DNA of 64,000 nt from contig BSBM01000809.1 of assembly GCA_027924585.1 (NCBI GenBank), forward strand, positions 885,001-949,000, read 5' to 3'. Numbering within the stretch: position 1 is the first letter of the stretch; each line of letters begins with the position of its first letter. Below the pieces are notes generated by a model that searched no databases, had not been told where the DNA came from, and saw only the letters and a list, made by a program, of their open reading frames with translations. A program made the position numbers and the translations under genes. The DNA is from Larix kaempferi (Eukaryota; Streptophyta; Pinopsida; Pinales; Pinaceae). This document shows, in pieces, positions 45,017 to 56,393 of the stretch.

Positions 45017-45490
45017 GTGATTGTAGAACAAAAAGTCCTTAAGCAAAAGAAAAGAGATGAAGGAATTTGGACTATGCATTTTGATGGATCCATAAGTAAG
45101 GAAGGTGTTGGTGTAGGTGTGTGGATAATTTCTCTAGATCGAGATTTCCTGATATATTCCTTCAAATTTAATTTTGAATGTACCAATAATGTTGCAGAAT
45201 ATGAATCTTTAATATTAGGATTGAATGTGTTGAAAGATTTGAAAGCAAAGAAGATTGATGTGTTCAAAGATTCTGAGTTGGTAATAAATCAAGTAAACAA
45301 CAGTTACCAAACAAAACATCCAAGAATGAGAGCATACAGAAATGAGGTTTGGGACTTACTTGGAAACTTTTTTGATGAACATAAGATGGTGGTGATACCT
45401 AGGATTAAAAACTCAATAGAAGATTCTTTAGCTACTATTGCACGTGCCTTTAAAGTTCCCTCTTTTTCAAACAAAAAATATGAAATATAA
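45017..45490 (+). pseudogene. Y extra RNase H (archaeal-type) between protease and RT
   Basis: RNase HI fold with acidic motifs in order: MHFDGSISKEGVGVGVWI (Asp), CTNNVAEYESLILGL (Glu), VFKDSELVINQVN (Asp) and NSIEDSLATIA (Asp). It is a full-length domain of about 130 residues. It resembles the Tat-A and Tat-B second RNase H, but lies before RT rather than after integrase. The normal gypsy RNase H after RT is also still recognisable, though decayed. This domain would remove RNA from the hybrid. Only its terminal stop and flanking stops break the frame. Confidence 0.82.
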
Positions 45491-45568
45491 TTTATGAATA
45501 AGCCTTCTATTCCTGATAATTCAAAATATTGACAAGTCTTTGAAGATGATTTGTAGATTAAGAATTTT

Positions 45569-46972
45569 TTGGAAATGACAAATGAATTTGCTGATACATC
45601 CATTGACACTGATGATCAGAATATGGAAGAAACTATTATTCATGAAGAATTTTCAGAAGAACAAGAAAGGTTCAAAGGGGAAATTAGGGGAAAAGAAATC
45701 ATTCAGCTAAAAAAATATGTTATTCCAAAAGTTCTTATACCTTTGGAAAGGATGTTTGATAGGAATGGCGTAGCTAAAAATTTAAAGGTAGAACCTTAGG
45801 AAAGCGAAATTAAAGACTGCAATATTGGGACAAAAGAGAAGTCCAAAATAGTGAAAATTTCTAAGAGTCTGCCACCAGAAGAAGAAAGGAAGTATGTTGA
45901 GTTAATGAATGAGTTTTCAGATGTATTTGCTTGGAGCTATGAATATTTGAAAGAGTATGACACTTCCATAATTCAGCACACAATTCCCATCAAACCAAAT
46001 GAAAAGCCTTTCAAACAAAAGATAAGAAGAATAAATCCCTTGTTTCTTCCGATGATTGAGAAAGAAGTTAAAAAGTTGTTTGATGCTAAAATCATTGTAT
46101 CACTGAGATTTTCCAGATGGGTAGAAAATCTAGTCCCTGTGAGAAAGAAGAATGGAGAGATAAGACTGTGTGTAGATTTCAGGAATCTGAACAAGGTATC
46201 TTTAAAAGACAACTACACATTACCTAATATGGACCACATTTTGCAGAAGGTTGTCGGAGCATAAGTAATTTCCATGTTGGATGGTTTCTCAGGGTATAAT
46301 CAAATCAAATTTCTTCGAGAGGATCAGGAGAAAACAACTTTTACAACACCATGGGGGACTTTCATGTATGCAAAAATGCCATTTGGATTAATGAATGCAG
46401 GAACTACATTTCAGAGGGATATGGATATTGCATTTACAGAAGATAAAGACAAATTTGTGGTAGTATATATGGATGATATAATAGTTTACTCAAAGTAAGA
46501 TGCAAATCACTTGAGACATTTGGAAAGGGTATTTTTGAAATACAGGAAATTTGGTATATCTCTAAATCCCAAAAATTCTAATTTTTCCATGAAAGAAGGG
46601 AAGTTACTGGGACACATTATATCAAAAGATGGTATTAAAATTGACCCTGAGAGAGTGTCACCCATTCAAAAAATTGGAATACCAAGGAGTAAGAAAGAAA
46701 TTCAATCTTTCATAGGCAGAGTAAACTTCTTAAGAAGGTTTGTTCACAACTTTGCAGAAATTTTGAGGAACATTACATACATGCTGAAGAAGAACAATGA
46801 TATTAAGAGGACTATAGAAGCCAAGAAGTATTTACAAATAAAAAAATATCTTACAGAGGCCCCTGTCCTAATTAGTCCAGATTTCTTAAAAGAATTCATT
46901 ATATTTTATTTTGCCTCACAACATGCCATAGCTGGAGTTTTATTGCAGAAAAATCAGGAGAACATGGAATAG
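45569..46972 (+). pseudogene. Y reverse transcriptase
   Basis: Linker at 45,569-45,799, then the lead-in FSDVFAWSYEYLKEYD and FKQKIRRINP. Palm motifs: IRLCVDFRNLNKVSLKDNYT, MLDGFSGYNQIKF, TPWGTFMYAKMPFGLMNAG and the catalytic VVYMDDIIVYSK at about 46,460-46,495. After TAA at 46,496 the thumb continues: HLERVFLKYRKFGISLNPKN, EGKLLGHIISKDGI, IQSFIGRVNFLRRFVHNFAE. In-frame stops at about 45,797, 46,262, 46,496 and 46,970; no frameshift seen. Residue-wise it is a complete gypsy RT. Confidence 0.88.
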
Positions 46973-47455
46973 CCAATTTCCTTTTTCAGCAATATTTTAA
47001 GGGTTGGATAATTAAAGTATGACATAATAGATAAACAGGATTATGGACTAATCAAGTATTTGAAGGATTTTAGAGTCTATATTCTACATTCACACGTGAT
47101 TGCCTATGTCCCAACTACTGCAGTTAAAGATATACTCACTCAACCAGACCTTGAAGGAAAAAGAGCCAAATGGATTGCAATATTGTTGGAGTATGATCTA
47201 GAGATTAAAACTACGAAGTTGATAAAGGGACAAGGTTTGGAAAATATAATGACTGAAACAAATTGTGATTCTCTAGACATGAATTTCATTTCTGGCCTTT
47301 CCATTAAAATAGTTCTTGACCTTCCATTGGTTAAATATTTTTCCCTGGCTCCTTGGTATGGTGACATTGTTTATGTTTTACAAAATCTACAGGCACCTCT
47401 TGAATTGAGCAAGACTAGGGCAAGGTATGTAAAATTAAAGGCAACAAAGTTTTGA
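46973..47455 (+). pseudogene. Y gypsy-type RNase H, decayed
   Basis: The same frame as RT continues after the stop at 46,970. Remnants include FASQHAIAGVLLQKNQEN just before, and afterwards PISFFSNILR, KYDIIDKQDY, LKDFRVYILHSHVIAYVP and RAKWIAILLEYDLEIKTTK. These are the usual gypsy RNase H and tether positions. The catalytic residues in the first part are poorly preserved, so this may have been the redundant copy once the upstream RNase H was present. Confidence 0.7.
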
Positions 47456-48600
47456 TTTTTAAATGAATATATGTATTGGAAAGATCCAAGGGGAATTTTT
47501 CTAAATTGTCTGTTGGAAAATGAAGCACAACAGGTTATGAAATATTTTCACAAAGGAGTGTGTGGAGGACACCATTCATGGAAAGCTACGGTTAACAAAA
47601 TCCTTAGAGAGGGATTCTATTGGCCTATTATTTATTCTGATGTGTATAAAGAGATTTCAATATGTCATGAATGCCAAATTTTTTATGGAAAGAACAAACT
47701 TTTACCCCTGACTTTGAAACCAATTTCAGTAGAAGCACCCTTTCAACAATGGGGATTGGATTTTTTTGGAGAAATCAATCCAAATTATTCCAGTCAACAC
47801 AAGTGGATCCTGACTGCAACAGATTATCTCACTAAATGGATTGAAGCCATACCTACTAGAAATGATACAGACACGATGATTATCAACTACCTAGAAGAAA
47901 ATATCGTTTCAATATTTGGATGTCCTAGAAGGATAGTGACAGATAATGCACAGGATTTCAGATAAAAAAAGATGATTAATTTATCTCACAAGTATCATAT
48001 CCATCTAAATCATTCAACTGCATATTATTCCCAAGGTAATGGATTGGAAGAATCCTCAAATAAGAGTTTGGTAAGAATTATAAAGAAGTTGTTGCAGGAA
48101 AACAAAAGAGCATGGCATACTAAACTCAAATATGCATTGTGGGAAGATAGGATCAGTACAAAAAGGGCTATTTGTACATCACCATTTCATTTATTTTATG
48201 GAACCGAAGTAATATTTCCAGTTTCTTTGGGGTTTCCAGTTATGAAATTATTACAGGATGTTGCAAAGGATCTGAATCATATGCATAGAAGAGTGAATCA
48301 AATGATAGAATGCATCATATGAGAGAAAAGGAATATAATAGAACTCAAATACATCAAGACAAAATGAAGAAGACATTTGATAGAAAGGTCAAGGAAAGAA
48401 ATTTCCCTATTGATGATTTAGTTCTAAAGTGGGATGCTAGGAATGAAGACAAACATGGGAAATTTGAACATTTATGGAAAGGCCCATACATAATTACTAC
48501 TTATCAGGGAGATAATTCTTTCATTTTACAAGACCAAAATGGAGAGTTTGTTATAGGAAGCCCAATGAATGGGAGGTTTCTCAAATACTATCTTTCTTAA
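47456..48600 (+). pseudogene. Y integrase
   Basis: N-terminal zinc-binding region with HKGVCGGHHSWKATVNKI and ICHECQIF (HHCC residues recognisable). Core with TATDYLTKWIEAIPTRN (Asp), RRIVTDNAQDF (Asp), and GNGLEESSNK (Glu): all three catalytic residues are in place. The C-terminal domain at 48,310-48,600 has FPIDDLVLKWDARNEDKHGK, FEHLWKGPYIIT and GRFLKYYLS before TAA at 48,598. Lesions: TGA 47,453, TAA 47,963, and a frame change near 48,310. Confidence 0.87.
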
Positions 48601-48639
48601 ACAAGAAGAAGAAAAAGTGATTTTGTACATAGATTGTAT
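48601..48639 (+). other. Y 3' noncoding start
   Basis: Begins with the purine-rich ACAAGAAGAAGAAAAAGTGA right after the integrase stop. It ends at the ATAAG duplication where Tat-B is inserted. Confidence 0.6.
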
Positions 48640-48644
48640 ATAAG
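48640..48644. other. Target-site duplication of Tat-B, left copy
   Basis: ATAAG, repeated at 62,747-62,751 directly after Tat-B. Confidence 0.88.
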
Positions 48645-49628
48645 TGTTTTCGAACAATCTACCTAAGCGGACTTAAAGGATATATTTCCCTAGTCCAACT
48701 GGATCTAGAACAAATAAGTACATAATATAATCAACTTCCCTATATCAATAGAATTGAAAAACAGCAAGTAGATCTCTTACCCAATATTCACAATTCCTTT
48801 TGCTCCTTGCTTGATCAAATGCTCCAGAACCTTCAGATCTATAGCTGCAAAGCCGTGTTGAACAAGTAGACAGAAACAAGCAATAAAAGAATATATTGCA
48901 TATGATTGATTTAAGATAACAGTTAAGGAAGTAAGCTCTAAACATTAACAACACAATAATGTATATGGGAAGAGATTGTATTAACTGTAATAAAGGAGAG
49001 TACAACAAGAGATAATGTTACAACCTATGCCTTAACGTCACAACCTTTCTTACAACAAGCCAAACCAAGCCTCCAAGGATTAAGTAAGACTCCCAAGGAT
49101 GAATAAGGGTCACCTAAGATGATTCCACCATCATGAGAGTGATATAGACCTTCTTCCCATTCCAATGGGGAGGAGCTTCATATTTATAAGACCAAATGGA
49201 TAGAGTGGGTTGAGGATTAATGGGAGAAGTCTAAGGGATACTCCCTTAAGGTTAGGTAACCAAAGGATAACTCACCTATCAATTAGGAATAGACTTCCAC
49301 CTCACCATGCTTCAAGAAGTTGCTCAAATCTCTTGTTTATCCAATTTAACCAACCTTGGCGCACCCTGCATGAAGGAAACTAGAACCAGGGAGGGGGCAA
49401 CGCAGGTTGTATGAGGGAAACCTAAGCCATTGGTGCATCCTTCCAGGTGGCATTTTGCGCTGGGCATGTTCTGGCGCTTGTTTCCAGAAGACAACATATG
49501 CCAGTGCAACTAGAAAATGTGGACATAAGGGTCAACAACTTGCTCTGGGTGTTTTTGGTCAGGGAAAATTCAAGGATTGAGGCATGAAGTTGACACAGGA
49601 CTCATGATGACGAGATTTAGGTGTAATA
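48645..49628 (-). repeat. Tat-B left LTR (3' LTR)
   Basis: 984 bp from TGTTTTCGAACAATC to GGTGTAATA. On the minus strand it begins TATTACACC, one change from TGTTACACC of the other Tat LTRs. TATA box (minus strand CTTATAAATA) at 49,181-49,190. Confidence 0.9.
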
Positions 49629-49643
49629 GAATGCCCCCCAAAG
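49629..49643 (-). promoter_or_regulatory. Polypurine tract of Tat-B
   Basis: Minus strand CTTTGGGGGGCATTC directly before the LTR, identical to Tat-A. Confidence 0.88.
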
Positions 49644-51978
49644 CATGAAGCTAGAAAAATAAGATAAGTGATATGCTTTGCTAGATAGATGGCAAGGACT
49701 TGTTGGCCAGAAGGTGCTGCTGCAATAGAACTGACTCTGAGATACAAGTCTCACAGCATGGTTGTCGACTAATACATTGCAGATCCATGGCAGAAAAGAC
49801 CGGCTGGACACAATCATAGATACTAAACACAATCGTAGATCCATGATGAGATGATAACACAGCCACGACCAATACAAAGTGGATTCGTGTGATATGACTC
49901 AAACAATCTCCATCACAACTTGGGTGAAATATGGAACAACCTAGGGTCTTCGATCCGAACCCGCAATGATACGAATCTATCCATGTGATTACAATGTCTT
50001 GGAGTCGAACATGGTAGAAACCACTTGATTACCGATCATTGATGTATACCGTTAACAAGCGCGAGGGAAATCACCATTGATGTCAATGATTCCCAAGGTA
50101 TCACAGTACATACCATCGAGCATGAATTAATGACCTGAGGTCGAACACTCAACGAGATATTTCAATCAAGAGTCAATGATGTAAACCCATGTTGAAAGCG
50201 AGGTAAGAGGGATGTAGGTCCAAGGTACTTGATTGGTTTATAGATTCAATCCCAGGATGATGTGTTGAAGTCGACAAGGATGGACCCATCGAAGGAGGGC
50301 CATGATGAATCCCCCATCATCGACACGAAACGCGATCACAGATGTTTGGGGTGAATCAGACAGTAGAGTGATGTGTAATACTAACTCGGGGTAAACCGAC
50401 ATGAAGGAAGGTATACTGACTGCAGATAATGAATACCGAACGTTTCTTGAACATGGGCATGGCATGACTTGGCAGTATTGAAAGGACGAGAATGATACCA
50501 ACCCCTAATGCAACTGATGATAGAAACATTCTTTGGATAGCTCAAAGGAGTGACAAGACTCATGGAATTAGAAGGAAACGAAGACAAATAGATGACCCAA
50601 GTACTGAATGCATATGCAACTGAGTGCCATGTTCAAGAGTAACTATGTACTGTCATAACTACAATGAACACAATCTCATCCCTATTCCCCATCATGATTG
50701 ATGAGTACCTCTTTTTTTTTTTAATGATCTTGAGGAGGGTAAAAGATGCTCGATATAATTCATCCCATGGATGAGTCCAATCCCAAATATTTTACAAACC
50801 TAGGATAGTAGGGATTCGTCCCATGACGAGCCCGTCGATGTTATATTTTAACGAGTCCAAAGAAGGTAAACTCAGCATCATTTCATGTTTAGAGAGTCTG
50901 AAAAGAACTAAAGAAGACTCCAAAGTTCCTTTTTCGTAAAGTTCGTCTCTTCGCCCGAAAAAAGGGAAAAACAACGTGAAAGAGAACTCTTCCAACCATG
51001 ATTGGTTGGAGTGCTCCTTTTTCATAAATAGTGTCTCATGGTCTGAAAAAGGGGTAAACTATCACCAGAATAACGATCATTCCGATACTTTTACAAGCGT
51101 GAACGCATCAAGTTCGCTTGGCGATCTTTTTCATATTTAGGGAGCATGAAAAGAGCTTAAAGAAGGACTATGAGGGGTTCCTTTTTCATGGAAGTTTAAT
51201 GAGCCCGAAAAAGCGATAAAATGTAACTCGGTGACTTATTTTCATAGTTTTACGAGCACGATAAGGAACAATGAGTATGCTCGGTGTCATTAATAGTTGA
51301 TTTTAACGAGCGGACTAACAACACAAAGAACGCTCGAAGAGTTGTTCACACCTAGAAAAGGGTGCGAGATGACCACGATCGCGACCAAATATTATAATAT
51401 GACATTTTACTTCACCTGCGGACTCCAAATACTAGGTCAGAATAATTAATTGAGCATTTTAAATATAAAAATATCCCCAACTATAGTAAAAGAACCCACA
51501 AAAAGAATAAATTAAAAAGGGAATATGCCTTTTTAAAAATAAATAGGGAAAAATAGTAAAATAGTTACCATTTTTTTTTATCAAGTTGGGAGGTGAAAGT
51601 GACCCTTTGGAGTGCAATTTTCAATTGCCAATTGTGGGAGTTGTGATCTGTCATTTTCAGTGCCGTCAACGTCAGGTAAGCCTAATCCCTGCCTTCTTCA
51701 TTTTCAACAGTTTAGAATTTCATTTCCTTTCCATTTTTTAAGGTTTTAAGCTTGCTTTTTGGGCTGAAATTGCGCCCTCATACCGTCGCAGATTCCCCTT
51801 TTGGGAGATGCACCAAGGGTCGACCGACGCAAATCTCGACACAGGGTCTTGCGCTAGTGGTTCCCTGTCTGCAAAGAAGGGATGTGCCGGCGCAAGTCCA
51901 TCTGGTGAGCTCAAAATCTAACCAAAGATAGATGATTTGGTTGGTTGGGAAAGCTTCTAATGCTGTTTATATTTCCTT
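49644..51978 (-). other. Tat-B long 3' noncoding region
   Basis: Matches Tat-A 5,035-7,387 in reverse orientation. The same recurrent phrases (GAAAAAGG, CATGAAAAGAGCTTAAAGAA, TTTCATGTTTAGAGAGTC) appear between 50,820 and 51,260. No gene seen; open frames present on the minus strand are not shared with Tat-A. Confidence 0.7.
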
Positions 51979-52002
51979 TTGGACAGGTTTTGGGTGGACA
52001 TA

Positions 52003-53218
52003 ATGGTGGTTGAATGGCGAGAGAGAGAGCATGATCTTGATGATGCTCAAGCGAAAAACGAACCACAATGCATGGCCACATTGCGGAACTGTGGGTTGCT
52101 GAAATACTTCCATGTTCCGGGCATGAGATCCCAAGTGCCACTATTAGAGCATTTGATCGAGTGTTGGGACCCGGTACAACAACACTTCCAAATAGGTGTC
52201 CACATACTGACTATAGATATCGAGGATATCTATTTCCTGACAGGATTGTCCCGACGGGGGAGTCCCGTATCTTTACTAGGGTCACGAGGGACTGAACGAA
52301 CTACCGTGGATCTGATAGACTAGTGGTGTACTGATGGCACCCAAATGGTTGGTAGGAAGATTCCCATCAAGGAAGTCAGGGATCGACCTCTCCATACAGG
52401 TTTTTCACCATCTTGAGGGTGGCTGGTAGTAGGGCTGCTCATCTGGCGAGCAAAGCCAATATGTTATATGCTGAGGAGTGTATGGCTCCCACGGTCTTCA
52501 ACTGGTACGAGGGACTCCTCGCCAACTTGCGAGATCAGTTCACCAAGTGTCGACGCGGTGCGCTGAAGCAGTTTGGCTACGGATCAGTCGTAGTCTTGTT
52601 CTTTCTGGAGAGGGTGTCGCACCTGCGCCCGCAGGTCAATATAGAGGATCTGGATCCAATGGATCCTCACATGGTCCATTGGTCAAAGATGATGGCTCGC
52701 CACAGCGGTGGTGGTCCCATCATTACTTATGGTACACCCTTCTTCAGGTGGTTGAGGGGTCAGATCCTCATGGTTAAGGATTACCCTTATGATGGAGCTG
52801 ACTTAAGGGGGGATCCGGAACTGGCTCTCCCCGAGCGGATGTAGTGGGGCGACATGGGTAAGAACGAAAACTCTGTTGTGTTTTTCATTTTATATATTTT
52901 TTTATTTTTTTGGAGTAGTACTGATAGTTGACATATGTTTAATGTAGATGTGGGCCCATCACGACCAGTTGGTGTCTCTCCGATTGCACGGAGAGGAGAA
53001 ATGCGGGAGATAGATGCCACAATGCATGACGCCATCAAGAATATGCATGATATGGAGTATAACCTCAGTGTTTGACTCTAGATATTCCAGAGCCGGGGGT
53101 TCATGACTTTCCTCGTCAATACCAACGTCATACTGTTGGAGTGTCCGAGCGCTTCGGTTCACTACTTAGGAAAGTAGCGAGGGTGATCATTTGCTATCAC
53201 GAGCGTCGTGGAGACTAG
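52003..53218 (+). pseudogene. Tat-B antisense ORF (aORF), two exons
   Basis: Better preserved copy of the Tat-A antisense ORF. ATG at 52,003 (MVVEWREREHDLDD; the open frame itself begins at 51,979) through HILTIDIEDIYFLTGLSRRG to a TAG at 52,321. After a frame change near 52,410 the ORF continues with MLYAEECMAPTVFNWYEGLL, LKQFGYGSVVVLFFLERV, HMVHWSKMMARHSGGGPI and LMVKDYPYDGADLRGDPELA. A 90-bp GT-AG intron (52,858-52,947) then joins GDM to DVGP in frame. Exon 2 has one TGA (about 53,072) and ends after LLRKVARVIICYHERRGD. It is read opposite to the element polyprotein. Function unknown; a plant-mobile-domain relation is only suggested by the pattern. Confidence 0.75.
52858..52947 (+). other. 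Spliceosomal intron in the Tat-B antisense ORF
   Basis: Begins GTAAGAACG, contains a T-rich tract and ends TTTAATGTAG. Same position and phase as the 88-bp intron of Tat-A. Confidence 0.78.
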
Positions 53219-53487
53219 ACTCGTGTGTATATGTATATGTACTGAAAGCTATGGGCTTCAAATTTTGTATCGGGAGATATTTACTGAAATTTGACATGCT
53301 TCATATTTTTGTATTAGTTCTACATTTTTGTACTTTGTACCAACATGATATATAAAAACTCTATTGGCGGATTTATACACTGTGTTTTTATGGATGATTA
53401 TGGGATCTTGCGTATGTGTTTGTTTATGAATTATGTACATGTCGTGCCATTTTTATATCTATGAATATTTCGTGAATGTGCAATATA

Positions 53488-53883
53488 CTAGTCCAATATG
53501 AAATTGGCCATGGAATCAGCAACGATGTTCATGTCTCTGGAAATGTGCAGGTACTGAACAAATTCGAAGGACCTCTCCAACAGACGTACTCGTCTGAAAA
53601 GGTAGAGTTACATGGGATCACAGATGGCGTAGACATGGTTAAGGTGGGAGACCACTAACTGTGAGTCGAGGTGAACGACAATGTGGTCCATACCCAAGGA
53701 AATAGCGTCGGTCAAGACTCCAATCACTGCGTGATACTCTACGACATTGTTAGTTGCATACCCTAGACAACTCCCTCCCGAACTAATGAGCTCACCGGTA
53801 GGGGAATAAAGTACCCAGGATACCGAAGCGAGGCTGCGGGTATGTCAGTTGGTGCCATCAGCGAATCCAAAATATGTTTCCAT
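53488..53883 (-). pseudogene. Tat-B second RNase H (archaeal-type) downstream of integrase
   Basis: Minus-strand frame from ATG at 53,883, directly after the splice-acceptor-like GCATGTGTAG. Motifs: METYFGFADGTN (Asp), SLASVSWVLYSPTGELISSG, YATNNVVEYHAVIG (Glu), VHLDSQLVVSHLN (Asp), NIVADSMANFILD (Asp). Stops: TGA at about codon 13 (shared with Tat-A), TAA in the middle and TAG at 53,488-53,490. Same role and position as the Tat-A copy. Confidence 0.75.
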
Positions 53884-54005
53884 CTACACATGCAGGAAGA
53901 ACATGATATAAGCGTAAATCCAAGATCCTAAGACACTAAAGAAAAGTGTCACACCACACAAAACACACACCATGTACAGTACATACAAGATACCAATGCG
54001 TGAAA

Positions 54006-54474
54006 GACTCAGGCGTAGTACCTCTTCAAGTAGAGCCCATTGGGAGGCTCTCTCAGATATATCATATCGTAATCTTCAAGCTCATATAATCCCTTCTCTA
54101 GGACATGTTTTACAACATATGGCACGTGCCACATGGACTCAAACTTTCCTACCCCAAGCTTATCATGTTTTTGGTCATAAGTGAGGACCAAATCCCCCTC
54201 GTTGAAGATACGAGGTTTGACTGACTTATCATACTGGGATTTGATGTGTTTCTTATGTGCTTCATTGGAAAGATCAACATCGTGATGGATCTCGACGTGT
54301 TTTGCTAAGTGAAGGAAACGTTCTTCCTCAGCAGTGGTGTTTGGGAGAAGTTCAACTGCAAGTTTCAGTGATGGAATTTCACACTATATCGGTAGAATTG
54401 CCTCCAATCCGTAAACTAGTTGGAAAGGTTTGAACCCAGTGGCAGTCTTAACGGAGGTCCTATATGCCCATAAG
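54006..54474 (-). pseudogene. Tat-B integrase, C-terminal remnant
   Basis: Minus strand from [20 protein letters not shown], past the core, to DLVLTYDQKHDKLGVGKFES and the terminal GLYLKRYYA. It corresponds to Tat-A 2,480-2,950. One stop lies near 54,385. Everything upstream, including the catalytic core, is missing. Confidence 0.83.
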
Positions 54475-54531
54475 GTCTTGAAAACCATGATTCAACGCAT
54501 GGTGGGTAGGCACAAGTCAAATTTCCAAATT
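54475..54531 (+). pseudogene. Inverted integrase fragment at the Tat-B LTR junction
   Basis: Read on the + strand it gives [18 protein letters not shown], matching Tat-A integrase at about 2,411-2,470. In an intact element this would precede the LWAYRTS piece in the same orientation, but here it is inverted relative to it and lies directly against the LTR. Confidence 0.75.
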
Positions 54532-54868
54532 TGTTTTCGGACAATCTACCTAAGTGGACTTAAAGGCTAGATCTCCCTAGTCCAACTGGATCTAGACAAA
54601 ATAAGTACAGAATATAATCAACTTCCCTATATCAATAGAAGTGAAAAACAACAAGTAGGTCTCTTACCCGAGATTCACAATTCCCTTTGCTCCTTGCTTT
54701 ATCCAATGCTCCAGAACCTTCAGATCTACAGTTGCAAAGTGTTGTTGAACAAGTAGACACAAACAAGCAATAAAAGCATATATTGCATATGATTGATCTA
54801 AGCTAATAGTTAAGGAAGTAATCTCTAAACAATAACAACACAATAATGTATATGGGAAGAGATTGTAT
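54532..54868 (-). repeat. Tat-B right LTR, first part
   Basis: Starts TGTTTTCGGACAATC and aligns with 48,645-48,995. Ends with TGTAT (54,864-54,868), the target of Copia-C. Confidence 0.9.
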
Positions 54869-55438
54869 TGATAATTTTTGAGCATTAATTCAATATACTC
54901 TCGGATCTTTACTAAGAGAATAACATGTACAGCATATCAAGTATAACAATGCATATCAATCACACCAAGCAATCACATGTGACAATAGACACACAGAGTT
55001 TCACTGGGGAAAACCATAAAGGTGAAAAACCCCACAACTTCCTCAGAGATAGAAAGAGCAATGATACAACCAAAGTACAAGAGATAGACTTTTCCTAGCA
55101 ACTGATCCTCCTCCTCACATGTGCGCCACTTTCCGAGTGGTAGAAGAGTGAGTAATGAGATGATCAAATAGAGATCTCCCGATCTCTATTTATACTTGTC
55201 CTGTCCTGCCCAATAAACTTATGGGGATGACTTATCTAACTCAGCCTAATAACCCCTGGTTACATTAATCCGGGTCAACCCCTTAACAGGTGGTCTAATA
55301 ACCCATCAGCAAGTTACGACACTTGCGACACTTGTCAATACAAATGACGACACTTCCGTATAGAGGAATAACACATCTCTATAGGAGTACAATAAATACA
55401 TAGATGAAATACATTCTGAAGTTACATATACATCAACA
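54869..55438 (-). repeat. Copia-C left LTR (3' LTR)
   Basis: 570 bp from TGATAATTTTTGAGC to ATACATCAACA. TATA box on the minus strand (TATAAATA) at 55,187-55,194. Confidence 0.94.
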
Positions 55439-55455
55439 CTCCCTCTTAACTAGGA
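55439..55455 (-). promoter_or_regulatory. Polypurine tract of Copia-C
   Basis: Minus strand AGTTAAGAGGGAG directly before the LTR start TGTTGATGT. Confidence 0.85.
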
Positions 55456-55665
55456 AGGTATTTCTCGACACATATCTGCTAGCACAAGTCTTCTTCTCTG
55501 GATCATCGTCACTGCTACTGCTATCTCAATCAATCTCCAATCTACTCGTCATAAGAAGTTCTATAGAGCCAGTCATTTTTCATACTGGATGCATGCCCAC
55601 CATCTGTAGGTCTTCATTATCACTGGACATACTGTGGAATCCTCAGGACTTATTACGTGCGTCAC

Positions 55666-56360
55666 AAAACCTGGTTGTAGCATCCTAGGCTGTTACGAGC
55701 ACATAAATCTACCTATCGAATCTCCCAGGATCACATTACATGTGACCCCATCACAAAACCTGGTTGTAGCATCCCAGGCTGTTACAAGCACACAGCTCTA
55801 CCTGTCGGATCTCCCAGGAGCACATTACATGTGATCTCACCACAAAACCTGGCTGTATCATCCCAGGCTGTTACGAGCACTCAGCTCTACCTGTTGGATC
55901 TCCCAGGAGCACATTACATGTGACCCCATCACAAAACCTAGCTATAGCATCCCAGGATGTTACGAGCACACAGCTCTACTTGTCGGATCTCCAAGGAGCA
56001 CATTACATGTGATCTCACCACAAAACCTGGCTATAGCATCCTAGGTTGTTACGAGCACTCAGCTCTACCTATCGGATCTCCTAGGAGCATATTACATGTG
56101 GTCATGGCAAAACCTGGTTGTAGCATCCCAGGCTATTATCAGCACTTAGCTCTACCTGTCGGATCTCCCAGGAGCATATTACATGCCATAGGAAAAAACT
56201 TCGAAAGAGCATCCCAGGCTGTTACAAGCACATAGCTCTACCTGTCAGATCTCCTGGGGCACTATTATATGTCCTCCCAGAGCAATGCCTCGAAAGAGCA
56301 TCCCAGGCTATTATGAGCACACAGCTCGACCTGTCGGATCTCCCAAGTCAACTTACATGC
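55666..56360. repeat. Tandem array, 89-bp unit, about eight copies
   Basis: The phrase AAAACCTGG starts units at 55,666, 55,755, 55,844, 55,933 and 56,022, exactly 89 bp apart; the next start is 56,109. Two further, more diverged copies (about 56,193 and 56,282) are slightly shorter. Each unit holds GCATCCCAGGCTGTTACGAG, CACAGCTCTACCTGTCGGAT and CTCCCAGGAGCACATTACAT. It lies in the 3' untranslated part of Copia-C and does not code for protein in any consistent frame. Confidence 0.92.
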
Positions 56361-56393
56361 TCATCTGCACAACCTGTCCACTGCCACAGAGCA

